Positions 23,873 to 37,688 of a stretch of 64,000 nucleotides of DNA are shown here, piece after piece. How positions within the stretch are numbered: the stretch's first letter is position 1; each line of letters begins with the position of its first letter. Made by a program: the position numbers and the translations under genes. The stretch lies in NCBI GenBank assembly GCA_026120185.1, contig JANUWF010001217.1:186001-250000 (forward strand), given 5' to 3'. The notes below the pieces were generated by a model. The model had not been told where the DNA came from, ran no database searches, and was given only the letters and a program-made list of their open reading frames with translations. The stretch comes from Voacanga thouarsii (taxonomy: Eukaryota; Streptophyta; Magnoliopsida; Gentianales; Apocynaceae).

Positions 23873-25230
23873 GTTAGATATGCACATCGAGTAAATACAA
23901 TATTTGTATTTTGAAATTAAATAAAGTATATTTTTATATTTTTATATGTATGAGCCTGTTTTGTCCATGAATTATTTAGATATTATAAATCAAGTGTTTA
24001 TTTGTTAAACACAGAAAGACTTAATTTATAATTTAATTCAAAATAAATTATTCGCGATCTAAAATAAATTTGGGCAATTTATTTTGGTAAGATTGTCTTA
24101 ATTTTATTAAAGCTTGTCTTTGACTTTGGTAATAAAATTAAAGATATATTTTGATATATTTGATGGACCATCAATATTTATTTGTGAAATAGACCATACA
24201 AATAAAATATTAAAATATTGTCGTACATAATACCTTAATCCTAAGCAAACAATTATTTATATTTACTAACTTGAAGTTCCTTGAGTTACCAAAGAGTAAG
24301 ATTAACTAAATAATCAATATCTCGGTATCTTGGGAATTAAAGTAAAATGAATATGAAATAATTATTATGCAATATGGAATCCGTCACCTTTAATAGGCAA
24401 GATCATTTTCTCATGAGTTCTTCTAAGGGACAGTTAAATCTGAGCTCAGAAATTCAATAGTGTCTATTGAATTCAATTTATAAGTGTGACGTGGTCATAT
24501 GGTACTGTAAAATTGAAGATGAGAATTGAGGATTTGAATGAGGGGCATTGTGGTTATATTACCTCATTCAAAGTATTATATTGATCAATGGGGATAATTT
24601 ATTGAATCGATCAATCATTGGATATAATTATTGACTCCAATAATTGCGATTAGACCAATAGTGCAGTTACGTTCTTTTAGTGGAGTGGAACGTAATTAAT
24701 AAATTATTTTTCTTGACAAAATAATTTATTAGAACTTAGTTTAACTGTATTCGGTCAGGTTCATTCAGTGGCTCCTAATTATGGGATAATAATAAATTAT
24801 AATTTATTAATGAAAAATTATAGGAAGCCCAAAATCGTATTTAAGATAGAAAAAGACAAGTGGAAATAATGGTACCCAACTATACTTTTCTTATTCTATC
24901 AGGGTTCGTATTTTAAAGTAGAGTCAACTATACATATTGGTTTATGATTCTATTTTCGATATACGTGAGAAACAACGTTCTTGTTTTCTCAATTTTTGTG
25001 TGAGTCTACTCTCAATAAAAAGAGAAAGAAAAATACGATTAGCAATTTTCTAGTTCAGGGAGATTACATTGAAGAAGACTTGGGAGTCTGGAGCATTACC
25101 AAAAGGCCAAATACTTCAAGAATCATATTGGTGAATGCGATATCTACAAAGGTATGATTCGTTTTCACGTATTCTCATGGTTTAATCTGATTGACACATA
25201 AACATATCAATCATATTTCCTGACATTTGC
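23873..25230 (+). repeat. Copia-2 3' LTR
   Basis: Starts TGTTAGATATGCACATCGAG immediately after the polypurine tract. About 1.35 kb, with the 3' limit uncertain: candidates for a terminal CA are TGATTGACA near 25195 and TTTCCTGACA near 25227. No partner LTR is available to fix it. Confidence 0.7.
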
Positions 25231-25415
25231 TTCTAACTCATTCAAGAAATACAAAAAAGCAAATCAAAATTCAAGAGGCCACATACAACAAATACGTGTA
25301 GAAAGAGCCAAATAGGAAACATTCCAATTAAAAATCTATCTTTTTGGAGCTGTTGGACTTACATAATTGAGAGTGTTGTGTTCTTTGAAAGATATGTAGA
25401 CTACCCTTTAGGAAG

Positions 25416-25418
<3 letters not shown>

Positions 25419-25466
<48 letters not shown>
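25419..25466. repeat. (TA)n microsatellite
   Basis: About 23 uninterrupted TA units between Copia-2 and the small LTR element. Confidence 0.95.
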
Positions 25467-25468
<2 letters not shown>

Positions 25469-25545
25469 TATGACTTGATTAGGAAATCCAATCATTTATG
25501 TACTTTAAATAAATAATTATTTATGTACTTTAAAATATTATATTA

Positions 25546-27454
25546 TGTTAAAAAATCTAAACCCGAATAGTTAATGAGAATATAAAAATGAACATGATGA
25601 ATAAAACAAGTCAAAAAGGATTTACGTAGTTTGATTTATTTAACTAACTTTATGTCCACGATAAATATTACAAAATATTTTATTAATAACCATTAGAATA
25701 TTTAGACAAGATATTTTTTATATTTTCCTAAACCCCGTGTACATATCCTATCTCGCACCACTCATTTACTTATCTAACCTACACCTATAGGTCCCATAAT
25801 ACTGGATACACCAAAACAGACTAAGACCCCATAGAAAACTTATGACTCCGCCTATATATATGCATCAAATTATAAAACTCGTACTCAACATGGAATATAG
25901 TAAGAGTAACTTCTTAATTATAATATACGCGGACAATTGTAACTTTTAAAATCTAAATACATTAGGAATATATTCTCAATTAATCCACTTTATCCTAGTC
26001 TAATTTGGAATATAAGACAAAACTCAACAATCTCTACATTGACTTGTATTCCACATTTGCTAGCCTCCAGGACATGTAGCAAAATCTAAGTCGTAATCCT
26101 CTTGACTCCATTGACCTTCACAACCACTAAAATTTCATTAATGTTTAACTACATACCCGAATCAGTACGATCCTAATAATCCCAATTAATTCTGATTTGA
26201 CTTAGTTAATCAACATGGAGTTGTTCCAAAGTTTAATACAATCTATTGACTTATATAAGAAAGCCTCAATCTTTTCTTGCTTTTGCAAGGTTTCTCCTCA
26301 CGCTATTTTCTGCCCTTTGAAATTTATGTGTACACTCCCATTTCAAGTTGTCGAGGTACTCCTTTTCTTACAGAAGAATACCATTGTCTATACTTCTCTC
26401 ATTATATTGGAATATTTCTACCTACGTGTGATTTTAGAATTTCACCTCAATTAAAAATTGTACTAATAGGAATCTTAATGGCTCAAGAAAATTAGATATA
26501 GTGCATCATTAGAACATTTGTCACAACACCTAAAGTATGTTACACTCCAAGAATTCCTTTCTTTTTCCCCCCTAACACTCTAATACACCATAAGTACAAC
26601 CATCACAAAAGATAAAAATACTTACTTTCAAATTAAAATCAATTAATCCATTGAGGACAACATCTGAAATTTAAAATTCACCCAAGAAGAAGTATACATA
26701 TACTTGAAAACTGTGAGGATAGCTTTGCATATACTAGTATCATCGTATTGCTATTGCAAATCCTCATCTTTCCTTTTTCAATAAGTACATGGCCATTCAT
26801 GACAATTGTAATCATTTGTTCTTTACTCTAGTTGTGTAACTTGAATCTACTTACCTCAAATATACAATCAGATGTTTTTGGTCCAAAACCTAACATAAAC
26901 CTATCAATAAAACACATATTGATCACCATTTCGAAAAGAGATTCATGTTTTTCTATATTTTACTATTTAAATTATCCTGATTGATTTTCATCGTCTCAAA
27001 ATCTCAAAAATCCTAGAAACCTAAGCTTTGATACTACTTGTTGGGGAATTTAAATCGGGATAGTTAACGAAAATATAAAAATGAACATAAAGAATAAATA
27101 AGGCACAAAAAATTTACATGTTTTGGGTTATTTAACCAAGTCTACATAAAGCCACCAAGAAACCCTTTATACATACACTGTCTCACACCTCTCATTCACT
27201 TAACTTAGATCTATACACTTCATAATACTATATATACTAGAACAAACTAAGATTTCTTAGAAAACTTATAACTCTACCTATATATAGGTACTAAGCCATG
27301 AGACCCTTAAGTAACATGAGATGTAATAAGAATAACTTCTTAATTCTAATATACATGGACAATAGTAACTTTCTAATTCTAAATATATTGAAATGTCTTT
27401 TCAATCAATCTATTTTATCCTCGTCTAATTAGGAATGCAAGACAAAACCCAACA
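25546..27454 (-). mobile_element. Complete 1.9-kb non-coding LTR element
   Basis: Two direct repeats, 25546-26029 (484 bp) and 27039-27454 (416 bp), start TGTT and end CAACA, and the whole is flanked by the perfect duplication TATTA (25541-25545 and 27455-27459). Orientation is minus: next to the right-hand LTR, the minus strand reads AGTAGTATCAAAGCTT, close to the initiator-Met tRNA primer-binding site (TGGTATCAGAGC), and next to the left LTR a purine-rich tract (TGTAGAGA) lies before it. The 1-kb interior has no recognisable gag or pol. It must have been mobilised by another element's proteins, as TRIM/LARD-type elements are. The LTRs differ at many places, so insertion is not recent. Confidence 0.9.
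26030..27038 (-). other. Internal region of the 1.9-kb LTR element
   Basis: About 1 kb between the two LTRs. Short open frames (for example 26215-26495) overlap without domain signatures, so it is treated as non-coding. Confidence 0.6.
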
Positions 27455-30438
27455 TATTATTTGCAATAAATATAATAATATTGTCTAAAGTTATCTAGAA
27501 ATATTTGGTTTAGTACTAAATTTTACAAGATGGAAACGCTAGTATTTGACTCCCTCCCAAAGATTGATATAAATCTAAAGTAATTGTATAATGAAGTGTT
27601 GTGCGTGCGGGTTATGCTATTTTTTAGAAGATAGATCTAATATTCAACCAAGTTTTAAAATAAAACACTAATTTAAATAATATACACACACATTTAGGCA
27701 AATATTCCCATCAGATAGTATAGAGTGTAGTTGGTAAATATAGAAGACCCTAAAGAATGGGATCAACAACTCCTACTTCTACTTGAATTCTATTGTTAAA
27801 TCCCTTAAAACAAGAAGTAAAAGGACTAATTACTTACTGTTAAGGACAAGAGAGTACCACATGAATACATCAACACAATTCTCAAAGTAAAGACTAAAAA
27901 ATCACAAGGAAAGATTCAAGTAAGAAAAGGAGATTGACTATGTAATTAAACAAGAATTCACCAAGAATATTCAAATGAACATCCCTCAATCAATTGATAT
28001 CAATTTCAAGTATTAGCAATATCTCTAAAATAAAGTAAAATCTACACTCTCTCAAGTAATGAATCTTCTACCAAAGGATCCAGTCCATAGAGATCTCTAT
28101 CATATAAATCAAATCTAAAAATGCATAAAATCAAAGAAATCTAATGATAAGCCAAAAAGCTCTAGAATTCCTATCTCTAGGTGATCCCAAAAACCTCATC
28201 TATTATCAAGTTCTAAATCTTCCAAATCCTTTCTCAAGTCCATCAAGGGAAAACAAATATATTGAATCAACATAAAATGGAACTCATCTCATGAATCCTT
28301 TCTCAAGCTTAACATAAGAGAATTATCCAATCGATCAATTCAATCAATCAAACACAAGTGATAAATTGCTCAAAATAGATATCAATTAATCAAATAAACA
28401 TCAAATACAAGGGTAAATTAGGATACAACCCTTTAATTACAATTTAAATCAAAGAAATTCAACAACCACAAAATCAAATCACAAAAGGAAAAAGGAAAAA
28501 CTCATAGATAAGGTCTCTCTTCTACTTTGCAAACTTGTTTTGGGATTCTCCTTCTTCTTCAAATCCTCCTTGATCTTCTCTTCTCTTCTCTTCTCTTTCT
28601 TATGTTCCAAGGGGTTTTTCTGGTGCATTTTATGGGTAGCACTTTTTCAAATAACCCAGAAAAGTAGTATTTATAGGTTACTTTGTGAATCCATAAAATC
28701 TGCAGAATAGAGGGTAATCTGCGATATTGCACGGCACCGTGTATGCTCTGATCCCCCAATCTTGCCTCAAAATGATGTCGTGGGATTAATTGTTGATATG
28801 TGCTAGAATGATGCACGTCGAAATGGACAATGGCTAGCACAATGCCATGAAGCTCCAGATGTTCTACATTTTCTACATCCTTATGCCCGACGGTGACGTG
28901 CAAAATAAGGGGCACAACATCCTCAACTCCTGAAATATTGACTTCTGAAATTTAGCAACTACACGATAGCATATAGAAGGAGTGGCATAACGTTGTGTCA
29001 CTTCAATTTAGCTCTTTTTTCAAGCTTCTCTGTAACACCCTACTACCTATGTACCCCAAAAGGGGCAGGGATGTAGTCTCGTCCTTAGGACAAGAAGTCT
29101 TTATAACTAAGTAATAGAATATATAGAAGGAAATAACTTAATAATAAACTTATTACAATCCCAAAATGATACTTATACAAGTTTTAAAACAAATAGAAAG
29201 TAACTAAAATCTCCAACAAATAAATACATCAAAAAATAAATCTTCCAAACTTATAGTAACATAAGTAAATTAAACTTCGAAACAGGATCGACCTGAAGAT
29301 ATGATATAAAAAGGTGGTGAGAAATATTTTTTAATAAGTCCTGTGTGTGCTCATGACAATTTAATAAAACATTTCATATATGCAAATTTTGAAGAAGTCA
29401 CAATAAAAAGTCTGCAAGTCCAGAAATTTATCTTTGAATATTGAGTGGTATTTTATCAATATTTGTAAAATAAAAGTGCTCAACTTGTAAAGAAATAAAT
29501 CACTCAAGTAAAGTTGACTATGAAACCCTGCATCATAGTCATGGCCACGAAACCCTGCATTATGACTGTGTACTGTGAAACCTTACATCACCATACAAGT
29601 GGGTGATTGGCTCAATGGATGCGATACTCCTCCATATCTACATCCGAACTTACTGGTTGTCCACTCTGAAAAAAATAATCCACCTAAACTGTACTACTAG
29701 CTCAAATCAGCCTGACCAACCAGAATTGTCGTCTTGTCTAGGCAGAATTCAACCCTCAGAGGTGGCCACCTACTAAAAGACTTATCACAACCCTTCAAAG
29801 ACTAGTCCTAATAGTTTACACTTATTGAGTATTCAACGTTATGTTTGTTAGGTTTCATAGACTTCTAAATATAAAAAACATCCACGAATCCCTTTCGAGG
29901 ACCTTAGCCAAGTAATTTAGTCAATTAAGTGTTTATAGAATTACCTCTGTATTGCCAGAAACAAGACTTTTGCCTTCAAATTTCTAGGTGTATGTGTACT
30001 TTTGACGATCACTAGATGCTGCAATGTGTGAACGTCGTCTATCGGATACATACGACAAACTCAGTTCGTTACCCAGGAGTGCTAGCGCCTAGGGTTTTGA
30101 GAGGCTAAATTTTCAAGGTTATGGAAGCACGAAAATTTTATAAGAAGTCTACCACAAGAAGACGGCTAGGGTTTTCTTTTAAAATCACACGAATTTCTCG
30201 GAATCCAACTCTCATAATATCTTATTTTAAATTCAAATTAAATTTTAAAAAGATACGATAAGATTCTGTCATTATCTCAATAATTTAACTAATTAATTTA
30301 CTAATTCAGATTCTTATAATCTGGACATTCTCTAGATACATCAAATGTGATCATATTTCAAAATTCATTGTATCTAGTCATTTTTCTAGGTTCGATAAAT
30401 CTAGATACATTTCCAGATATATCAAACCCAATTACCAG

Positions 30439-31638
30439 TGAAGGATCATGGAAAAACATCAAAGGAAAACGTAGTGAAAAATTTGTAATTTTTTTGACCC
30501 ACATCTAGGAGAGAGTACTTACTTTTCCTTGATGGTTGTGGATTAACCAACGTAGAGACGGGTTGCACTGGAATTTCTTGCATTGAAATGGGAGAAGAAG
30601 GCGCCTGCGGTTCAACAAGAATTCCTGCCAATCTTCTACTCCTACGTATCAAACGTTTATCCTTTTCCTCTTTCAGAGTATGGCTCCACCTTATTCTTAG
30701 CAATAGCTTGGTGAGAGAACCTTCTTGGATAATAAAATAACACTCTTCTAGAGAAAGGGAAGTGAAAGAACGAAAACCAGAAAGGGAAGAAAGGTGATGG
30801 CACACACTAGAGAGGGAAAAAAAACTTAAAATCGTGTGAGATTTTTTTTTTCTTTTTCTTTGGTCCTTATTTTAGGCTAGTATAGGGCTTCCTTAAGCCC
30901 TAATGGCCGAAAATCATGACATTTAGCATTCTTAAATCTCTAATTCGATAATCCATGATTCACTTGAATGTACTTACTTATTATTAAAAGCTACCGAAAA
31001 GCACACATTCTAGAGTCACATTCCCAAGACCCTGGATCATTTAGATTATCCTAGACAATCACAAGAGGGTGATTAAACCTCACTAAGTGAAGCATAAAAA
31101 CTCTTTTGCATGAGTCCGTCTTAACTTACTAGAGCAATACACCCAATAAACAAGGATATTGATCTCACAAAAGAAATCTCACACAACATACATTAAAGTA
31201 TGAAATCTTAATTTCGCCAGACCATAAACTCACACTCAAGTATGAAGGTATCCGTCCACGTTGTAGCAGTAATAGTCTTGTCTTTATAATTATAGTACTT
31301 TAAGAGAGATCACTACTACTAATCCAGTTCTACGTATTCGTAATACGCTTATACCTATTATGTGAGTGAACTACTCACTGATTTAAGGTAAACTATTCCT
31401 CATTGAAAATCATGGCATAATAGTCTTACCTTAATGAAATGCCCAGTTTCATCAAATGACTAAGAACTCAATTTTATTTGTGTGACAAATATCCATGGTC
31501 TATACCTTACTGTGAAGAACGGTCCAACACATACACCATTACTTGTCATACTTGGACCTCTAAATGTGCAATGAATAATCATCTTATTGTAATATGTTGA
31601 TACAAAATATATAATCTTTGAGGGTATACTTTCCAACA
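30439..31638 (-). repeat. Copia-3 3' LTR, with an internal deletion
   Basis: 1,200 bp, plus-strand ends TGAAGGATCATGG and TTTCCAACA. Compared with the other LTR it lacks about 600 bp: the sequence jumps from AATCATGA (30913-30920) to CATTTAGCATTC, which in the other LTR lie at 40988-40994 and about 41603. Confidence 0.92.
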
Positions 31639-31661
31639 ATCTCTCACTTGCACTACAAAGA

Positions 31662-34600
31662 CTAAGAAAGTCCATAAGTACCTACCTCTATGATATCTAA
31701 GTGTCTACGAAACACGTTTTTTGTCAGAGACTTGGTAAAGGGATCCACCAGATTGTTGACAGAGGAAATCTGTTCAACCACTATCTCCCATTTCTGGATG
31801 AACTCCCGAATGAGGTAATACTTCCTCTCTATGTATTTGTCATTCCTATGGTTTCGAGGTTCCTTGCATTGTGACACTGTTGCAGAGTTGTCACAATAAA
31901 TTATGACAGGCCTATCCATGTATGGTACTACTCCAAGTTCTATGAGGAACTTCCGAAGCTACATAACTTCTTTAGAAGCTTTTGAAGTAGTAATGCACTC
32001 GACTTCCATGATAGAATTAGCAATGCAAGATTGCTTGATACGTTTCCATGAGATAGCTCCTTCAAGCAAAGTGAAGACATATCCATTAGTAGATTTTCTT
32101 TCATCTTTATCTGTTTGGAAATTTGAGTCTGTGTAACCGGTAGGAACTAAATCATCAGCATGATATACAAGTATATAATATCTCGTTTTCTTGAGATATT
32201 TAAGTATATGCTTTACGGCTTGCCAGCGGGCTTCTCCCGAGTTTGACTGATATCTACTAACCATGCCTACTGCAAAGTAGATATTTGGCTCAGTACAAAG
32301 CATAGCATACATGAGATTTTTCACAGTCGAAACATAAGAAATCTTACTCATTTTTTACTTGTCTTCCTGTATCTGAAGACATTGCTTGAAAGATAAGGAT
32401 AATTCATGTCTAAAGGGTATGATAGCCCCTCTATATTGAACCATGTTGTACTTGATCAATATCTTATCAATATAAGCAGATTGGAATAAGCATAACATTC
32501 TTTACTTCCTATCTCTAAGAAGCCTAATGCCTAGAATGTTGCTAGCTTTTCCCAAGTATTTCATTCTAAACTGAGTAGGTAGCCATATTTTAACAGATGA
32601 CAATATCTCTACATCATTTTCAATGAGTAGAATGGCATCCACATAAAGTATCAAGAAAATCACTTTGCCACTTTCTAATTTTCTATACACATATGGTTCA
32701 TCCACATTTTGAGTGAAATCATAAGCTTTCACAGTTTCATTAAAATGTATGTTCCATACTCATAATGCTTGCTTAAGTCAATAAATAGACTTATTAAGTT
32801 TACAGACCATTTGTTCTTGACCTCTAGCAACAAAACCTTCTGGCTGGGATATATAGATATCTTCGCTAAGATAGCCATTTAAGAAATCCGCCTTGATACA
32901 CATCTGTCATATCTCGTAGTCATAATGACATGCGATGGCTAAGAGAATTTGGATAGATTTAAGCATGGCTAGTGGTAAAAATGTTTCTTCATAATCGATC
33001 TCTTCTTTCTAAATATAACATTTAGTAACCAACCTTACTTTATAGGTTTCAACTTTTCAATCCGCCTTTCTTTTCCTTTTGTATACTCACTTACACCCAA
33101 TGAGTTTTATTCCATCAGGTGCAGTGACAAGATCCCATACCTGATTGAGGTACATAGACTCAATCTTGACATTTATGGCTAGTTGCCATTTGTCTGCATC
33201 AGCATTAACAATGACCTCCTCGTATTTAGTGGGATCTTATTCCTAATGATCAGAAACTATAGCATAGATCTCCCTGGTCCACTTTTTTGAAACTTTTGTG
33301 TTCCTCCCCCACTACGACGACACTTAGTTTGTTTAGGAACATCCGGTTTTGTTTCTCTTGATTCCTCGATTGGGGTGTTAGAAGTACCTGAAGTTGAATC
33401 GGTAACCAACTTCTCTTCTAACTTTATTCTGCTTAAACCCGTGGTGAAAGTAACTTGTTCATCCTCTAAGTATCTAGCATTAGTACTAATAAGTACTTTA
33501 TGCTCTTAAGGATAATAGAAATATCCACCTCTCGTTCTTTTTGGATACCAACGAAGTAGCATAACTCTGATCTTGGTTCTAGTTTACTTCCTTTTGTTAG
33601 AACATAAGTTAGACAACCCTATATCTTGAGATAGTTCAGACTGGGCTTTCGTCCAGCCCATATCCTATAGGGTGTCATAGGTACTGATTTGAAAGGTACT
33701 AAATTCAAAATATATGTCGTTGTTTCTAAGGCATACCTCCAAAAAGAATTAAGAGGAGATGCATGACTCATCATGCTCCTGACTATTTTGATTAAAGTTT
33801 TATTTCTTCTCTCAGTTACTCCATTCTGCTAGGGAGTCTTAAGCGCAGTTAATTGAGATATTATACCGTGATGTACCAAGTAATCCTTAAACTCATCAAG
33901 GAGGTATTCTCCACTACGATCCGATCTCAAAGTTTTAATTAGTTTATCTGTTCGACTTTCCATTTCAGCCTTAAACTCCTGAAATTTATCAAAAGAGTTA
34001 AATTTGAGCCTCATCAGATAAATGTAACCAAAACGAGTGTGATCATCTGTGAAAGTAATGAAGTATTCGTTATCTCCTCTAGCTGGTGTAGTCATCGAAC
34101 TACAAACATCCGAATGAACTAGTGCTAGTACTTTCATAACTCTATTCACCTTTTTGGTAAAGAACCTTTTAGTCATTTAACCTTTAAGCCAAGATTCATA
34201 CTAAGACCATTTTTCCAGTCTCAACGAATCTAAAAGCCTATCATGGATTACCTCTAAATCTGATTGGGATTTATTTGTCCCAATCTAATATGCCACAAAT
34301 ACGAATAATTTGATATGGCATTTCTCTTTTTGTTATTAGATTTAGTTTGAATATTGTTTACTTGATTTCGAAGAGGATGAATATAAAAAAAAAAAAAATT
34401 CCCATACATGTTTCTTGAACAAATTAAATTACCATCTCTACTAATGAAAACACTAAAATATTATTGGTTCATCAATTTGGAAGCTGAAATCAAATTCTAT
34501 TTAAAATAAGAAATATATAAAATATATTTTAAAACTAACTTCCTATTATAATAAAAAATAAGCTCAAGATCTCTCCCTGCTTCAGATCATATTCTTATTC

Positions 34601-35572
34601 CATTGTCTACTTGAAGTCCATGTTCGCCCTTACTGAGTCTCCTTGCCCTTCTGAACTTCTGCAAAGAGTTACAAACATAGTTAGTGGCTCCAGAATCAAC
34701 TATCCATGAGGATATTGATCCAACCATTAAAATATACTTTAGGTATAGAGCAATACTTGAAGTAGACTTAGCTAAGAAGTCTAGACAATCTTTCTTCCAA
34801 TGCTCCTTCTTGCCCACTTGAAGCATTTGCCTTTGGGCTTCTCGTTGGGCTTGGCCTGACCAGATGCTTTGGATTGGTCCCTTGCGTTGTTCTGGACCTT
34901 ATTATTCTTGAATTTTTTAGGTTTTGCCTTAATTTCAGAAGAAGAGGCAAAATGAGAGATCAAAACTTTTGACACGGGTTTCATGATCTTCTTTGTCACC
35001 TGGAGCTCTTTCGTAAGTTCCATGAGATTCATATTCAACTTGTTCATGTTGTAGTTCAACTTGAACTGATAATATGAGTCAGACAGAGTTTCAAGAACCA
35101 TGTCAATTTGGCTCTCAGGATCTATCATCGCGCCTAAGACCTCGGCCTCTTCGAAGTAAGCAATCATCTTGAGCAGATACTCTTGAACCAATGGACCCTT
35201 AGCCATTTTAGTGTTCATGATTGCCCTAAGAGTTTCCTACTTTGCGGGCTGGCTCTTGTCAACAAACATGGTACACAATAACAAATCAATATCATATGTT
35301 GTAGCCATATACTCATGCTTAGATTAGAGTACACTAAACATGAAAGTCAACATGTAGCATTTAGCTATCTCATCGGCTTTCTTCTATGCCTTCTCGACCT
35401 CTTGCTCCTAATCAGTGGATTCTTCCCTAATCTCAAGATAGGACTCCGTAAGAACATACTTGTACTCTTCGGTAGTGAGTACTATGTTCAGGTTCCTCTT
35501 CCAATCCGTATAATTTGGGCCTATCAACTTATTCTCCTTGAGAATGATTGACAATGGATTGAAACCAGACAT
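31662..35572 (-). pseudogene. Copia-3 gag-pol remnant
   Basis: Gag starts MSGFNPLSIILKENKLIGPN at 35572 and includes the UBN2-type block KMIAYFEEAEVLGAMI (about 35165). The CCHC knuckle is broken by a frameshift (CFKW, then HWKKDC in another frame, about 34790). Protease keeps WIVDSGATNYVC (about 34705). Integrase has FTDDHTRFGY, LRSDRSGEYL and, after a stop, QNGVTERRNKT, so the DDE residues can still be read. RT at about 33240-32500 has YVDA (about 32645) where the active site needs YVDD. RNase H spans 32351-31662 (GYTDSNFQTDKDERKS, CDNSATVSQCKEP, NNLVDPFTKSL). Stops occur throughout. Adjacent to the leader on the right and the polypurine tract on the left. Confidence 0.93.
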
Positions 35573-37238
35573 TTTTGAAATATTGCAAAAAACATTTATT
35601 TAGTTTGTAAGAAATAAAAATGCACATTCATTATATTATTTCTTTGATAATAGATAACTCTTAAAATTATTATCAATAATATAAATAGTTTGGCTCTTAG
35701 AAAAGCTAACACAGCTTCGTAGAAATAGTATCTTAAGTTAAGTGTATAACTATCACGAATCAAAACTTCCTAAAATAGGTAATAGTCTAGAAAAAATTCC
35801 ACCTATAAGATGGCTACTAATTCACACCACTTACGGCTAATCTAATACTAAAACCTCCAACGTAGGTTGGTCGATCCTAACAAATACCCTAGGCTTTTAA
35901 TTTTACTCTTCCATTAGTTCTAAATACTTGTGGAAATCCATCCTATGGGGGGTTATACTCAGAATGACACGAGAAAATCCACTAACTCTAATAAGAGTTG
36001 TGATGGAAGCCATAGAGTCGTTGGAACCCCTCTCTCACTTAATCTTTTATTGAAAATAGAGTTTTATACCCAAAAACATTTTCTATAATCTTATAATTTT
36101 AATAATTTTAGTAAAAATCTAAAATTCAATATTATTCTCTGTGTCAAGGATTAAATCCATTGAGAGAATAAATTATGAATTTATTTTACTATTCTAAGTT
36201 AATAACGAAGTTTTTAAAACTTTATTAAATAACCTTAAGTTCAACATTATTCTATATGTCAAGGATTATATCTTTTAAGAGAATAAACCATGAACTCTTT
36301 TATTTTTAAAGTTTTTTAAATTAAAACGTTTTATCAAAACCCATCCTATCTAGTGAGACTTTGGTCTCACAAGAACTCGCACATTTTATCACAAAAATGA
36401 AATAAATATAATACCAAAAGTAAACCCTTTTTTCATGCTCAAATTATTCATTTATTCCTAAGTGACCAAATAATTGATTAAACATCATGAATTAAAAATT
36501 AATGATCTTGTTTAATCCTAAGGTGGTTCCATCATCTATTATTCAATTTTATGCAGATTATTCATCAATAAATAAATAAAACTATTGCAAAAAATTAACC
36601 TCATACAATGGTTTCAAAACATGATTACATCAAGAAAAATTGAGGAACAAAATTCAGTAGTGCTTTCCTGTTTCTTGGATATTTTGTCGCCTCCCTTCTC
36701 GTCCAAAATTGCACGCAACCACCTCTGGGCAGAATAGACCTGGCGTTGTGTCCGTTCGGCCCACCTGGTGTTGGGTCCAATAAGTTTTTCCTTAAAATCA
36801 AAAAATTTCAGTTGGGCAGAGTAGACCTAGCCCAAGTCAACTCTGGAGTTCGCCGATTGCTGGAAAAAAATTAGTTTTTCAGCCACTTTTCGTTCCTCAA
36901 AAATTTCAGTAATCACGTTCTTCTAGTTTCCAAAATTTACAGATTAAAAAAATATAAAGAAATGCAAAATCACGCATAAAGAACATGCCTTTACAAGTCC
37001 CTATTCCTCTAACCACGAGACGTACATTGAATTTACTTAAGACCAGAAAAATAATAGGAAAAATTAGAATACATGATCCTATGACTCAATCACAAGGCGT
37101 ACATGAACTCTAGAAATCAATATATGAGGGATCACATGAAATTACACAAGATTCATTTTTAAATAATAAAGGAACCACCTTTTTCAGTTTCAACCGTAGT
37201 ACATGCTCCTAGATAAAAATCATAACTCTGATACTACT
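35573..37238 (-). other. Copia-3 untranslated leader
   Basis: 1.67 kb between the gag ATG and the 5' LTR, without coding signatures. An imperfect tandem pair is present near 36115-36200 and 36231-36296 (ATTCT.TGTGTCAAGGATTA and ATTCTATATGTCAAGGATTA). Confidence 0.75.
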
Positions 37239-37688
37239 TGAAGGATCATGGAAAAACATCAAAGGAAAATGCAGCGGAAAATTTTCAATTTTTCCGACCT
37301 ACATCTAGAAGAGAGTACTTACTTTTCCTTGTTGGTCTCGGATTAACTAACGTGAGGATGAGTTGCACTGGAACTTCTTGTGTTGGAAGGGGAGAAGGAG
37401 GCGCCAACGGTTCAACAGGAATTCACGCCAATCTTCTACTCCTACGCATCAAACGTTTCTCCTTTTCGTCTTCTGGAGTATGGCTCTATCTTATTCTTGG
37501 CGTTAGCTTGGTGAGAGTACCATCTTGGATAATAAAAAAACACTCTTCTAGAGAGAGAGAAGAGAAAGGACAAAAACAAGAGAGGGAGGAGAGGTGACGA
37601 CAAATACTGAAGAGGGGAAAAAAACTTAAAACCAAGTGAGGTTTTTTTTTCTCTTGTCCTTATTTTTTGGCCAACCTAGGGCTTCCTC

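Larger units (their letters stand above)
19759..25230 (+). mobile_element. Copia-2: Ty1/copia retrotransposon lacking a visible 5' LTR
   Basis: gag, protease, integrase, RT and RNase H remnants run 19759-23854 and are followed by a polypurine tract (GACAAGTGGGAGA, about 23855-23867) and a 3' LTR starting TGTTAGATATGCAC at 23873. The 3' LTR end is uncertain (about 25205-25230). No copy of this LTR and no primer-binding site were found upstream of gag, so the 5' end is truncated or rearranged. Gene layout and polypurine tract are those of the lineage that also includes Copia-3. Confidence 0.85.

Noticed and set aside
25419..25466. CRISPR-like or origin-like array
   Set aside because: Simple dinucleotide microsatellite; no spaced repeats of that type occur anywhere in the window.
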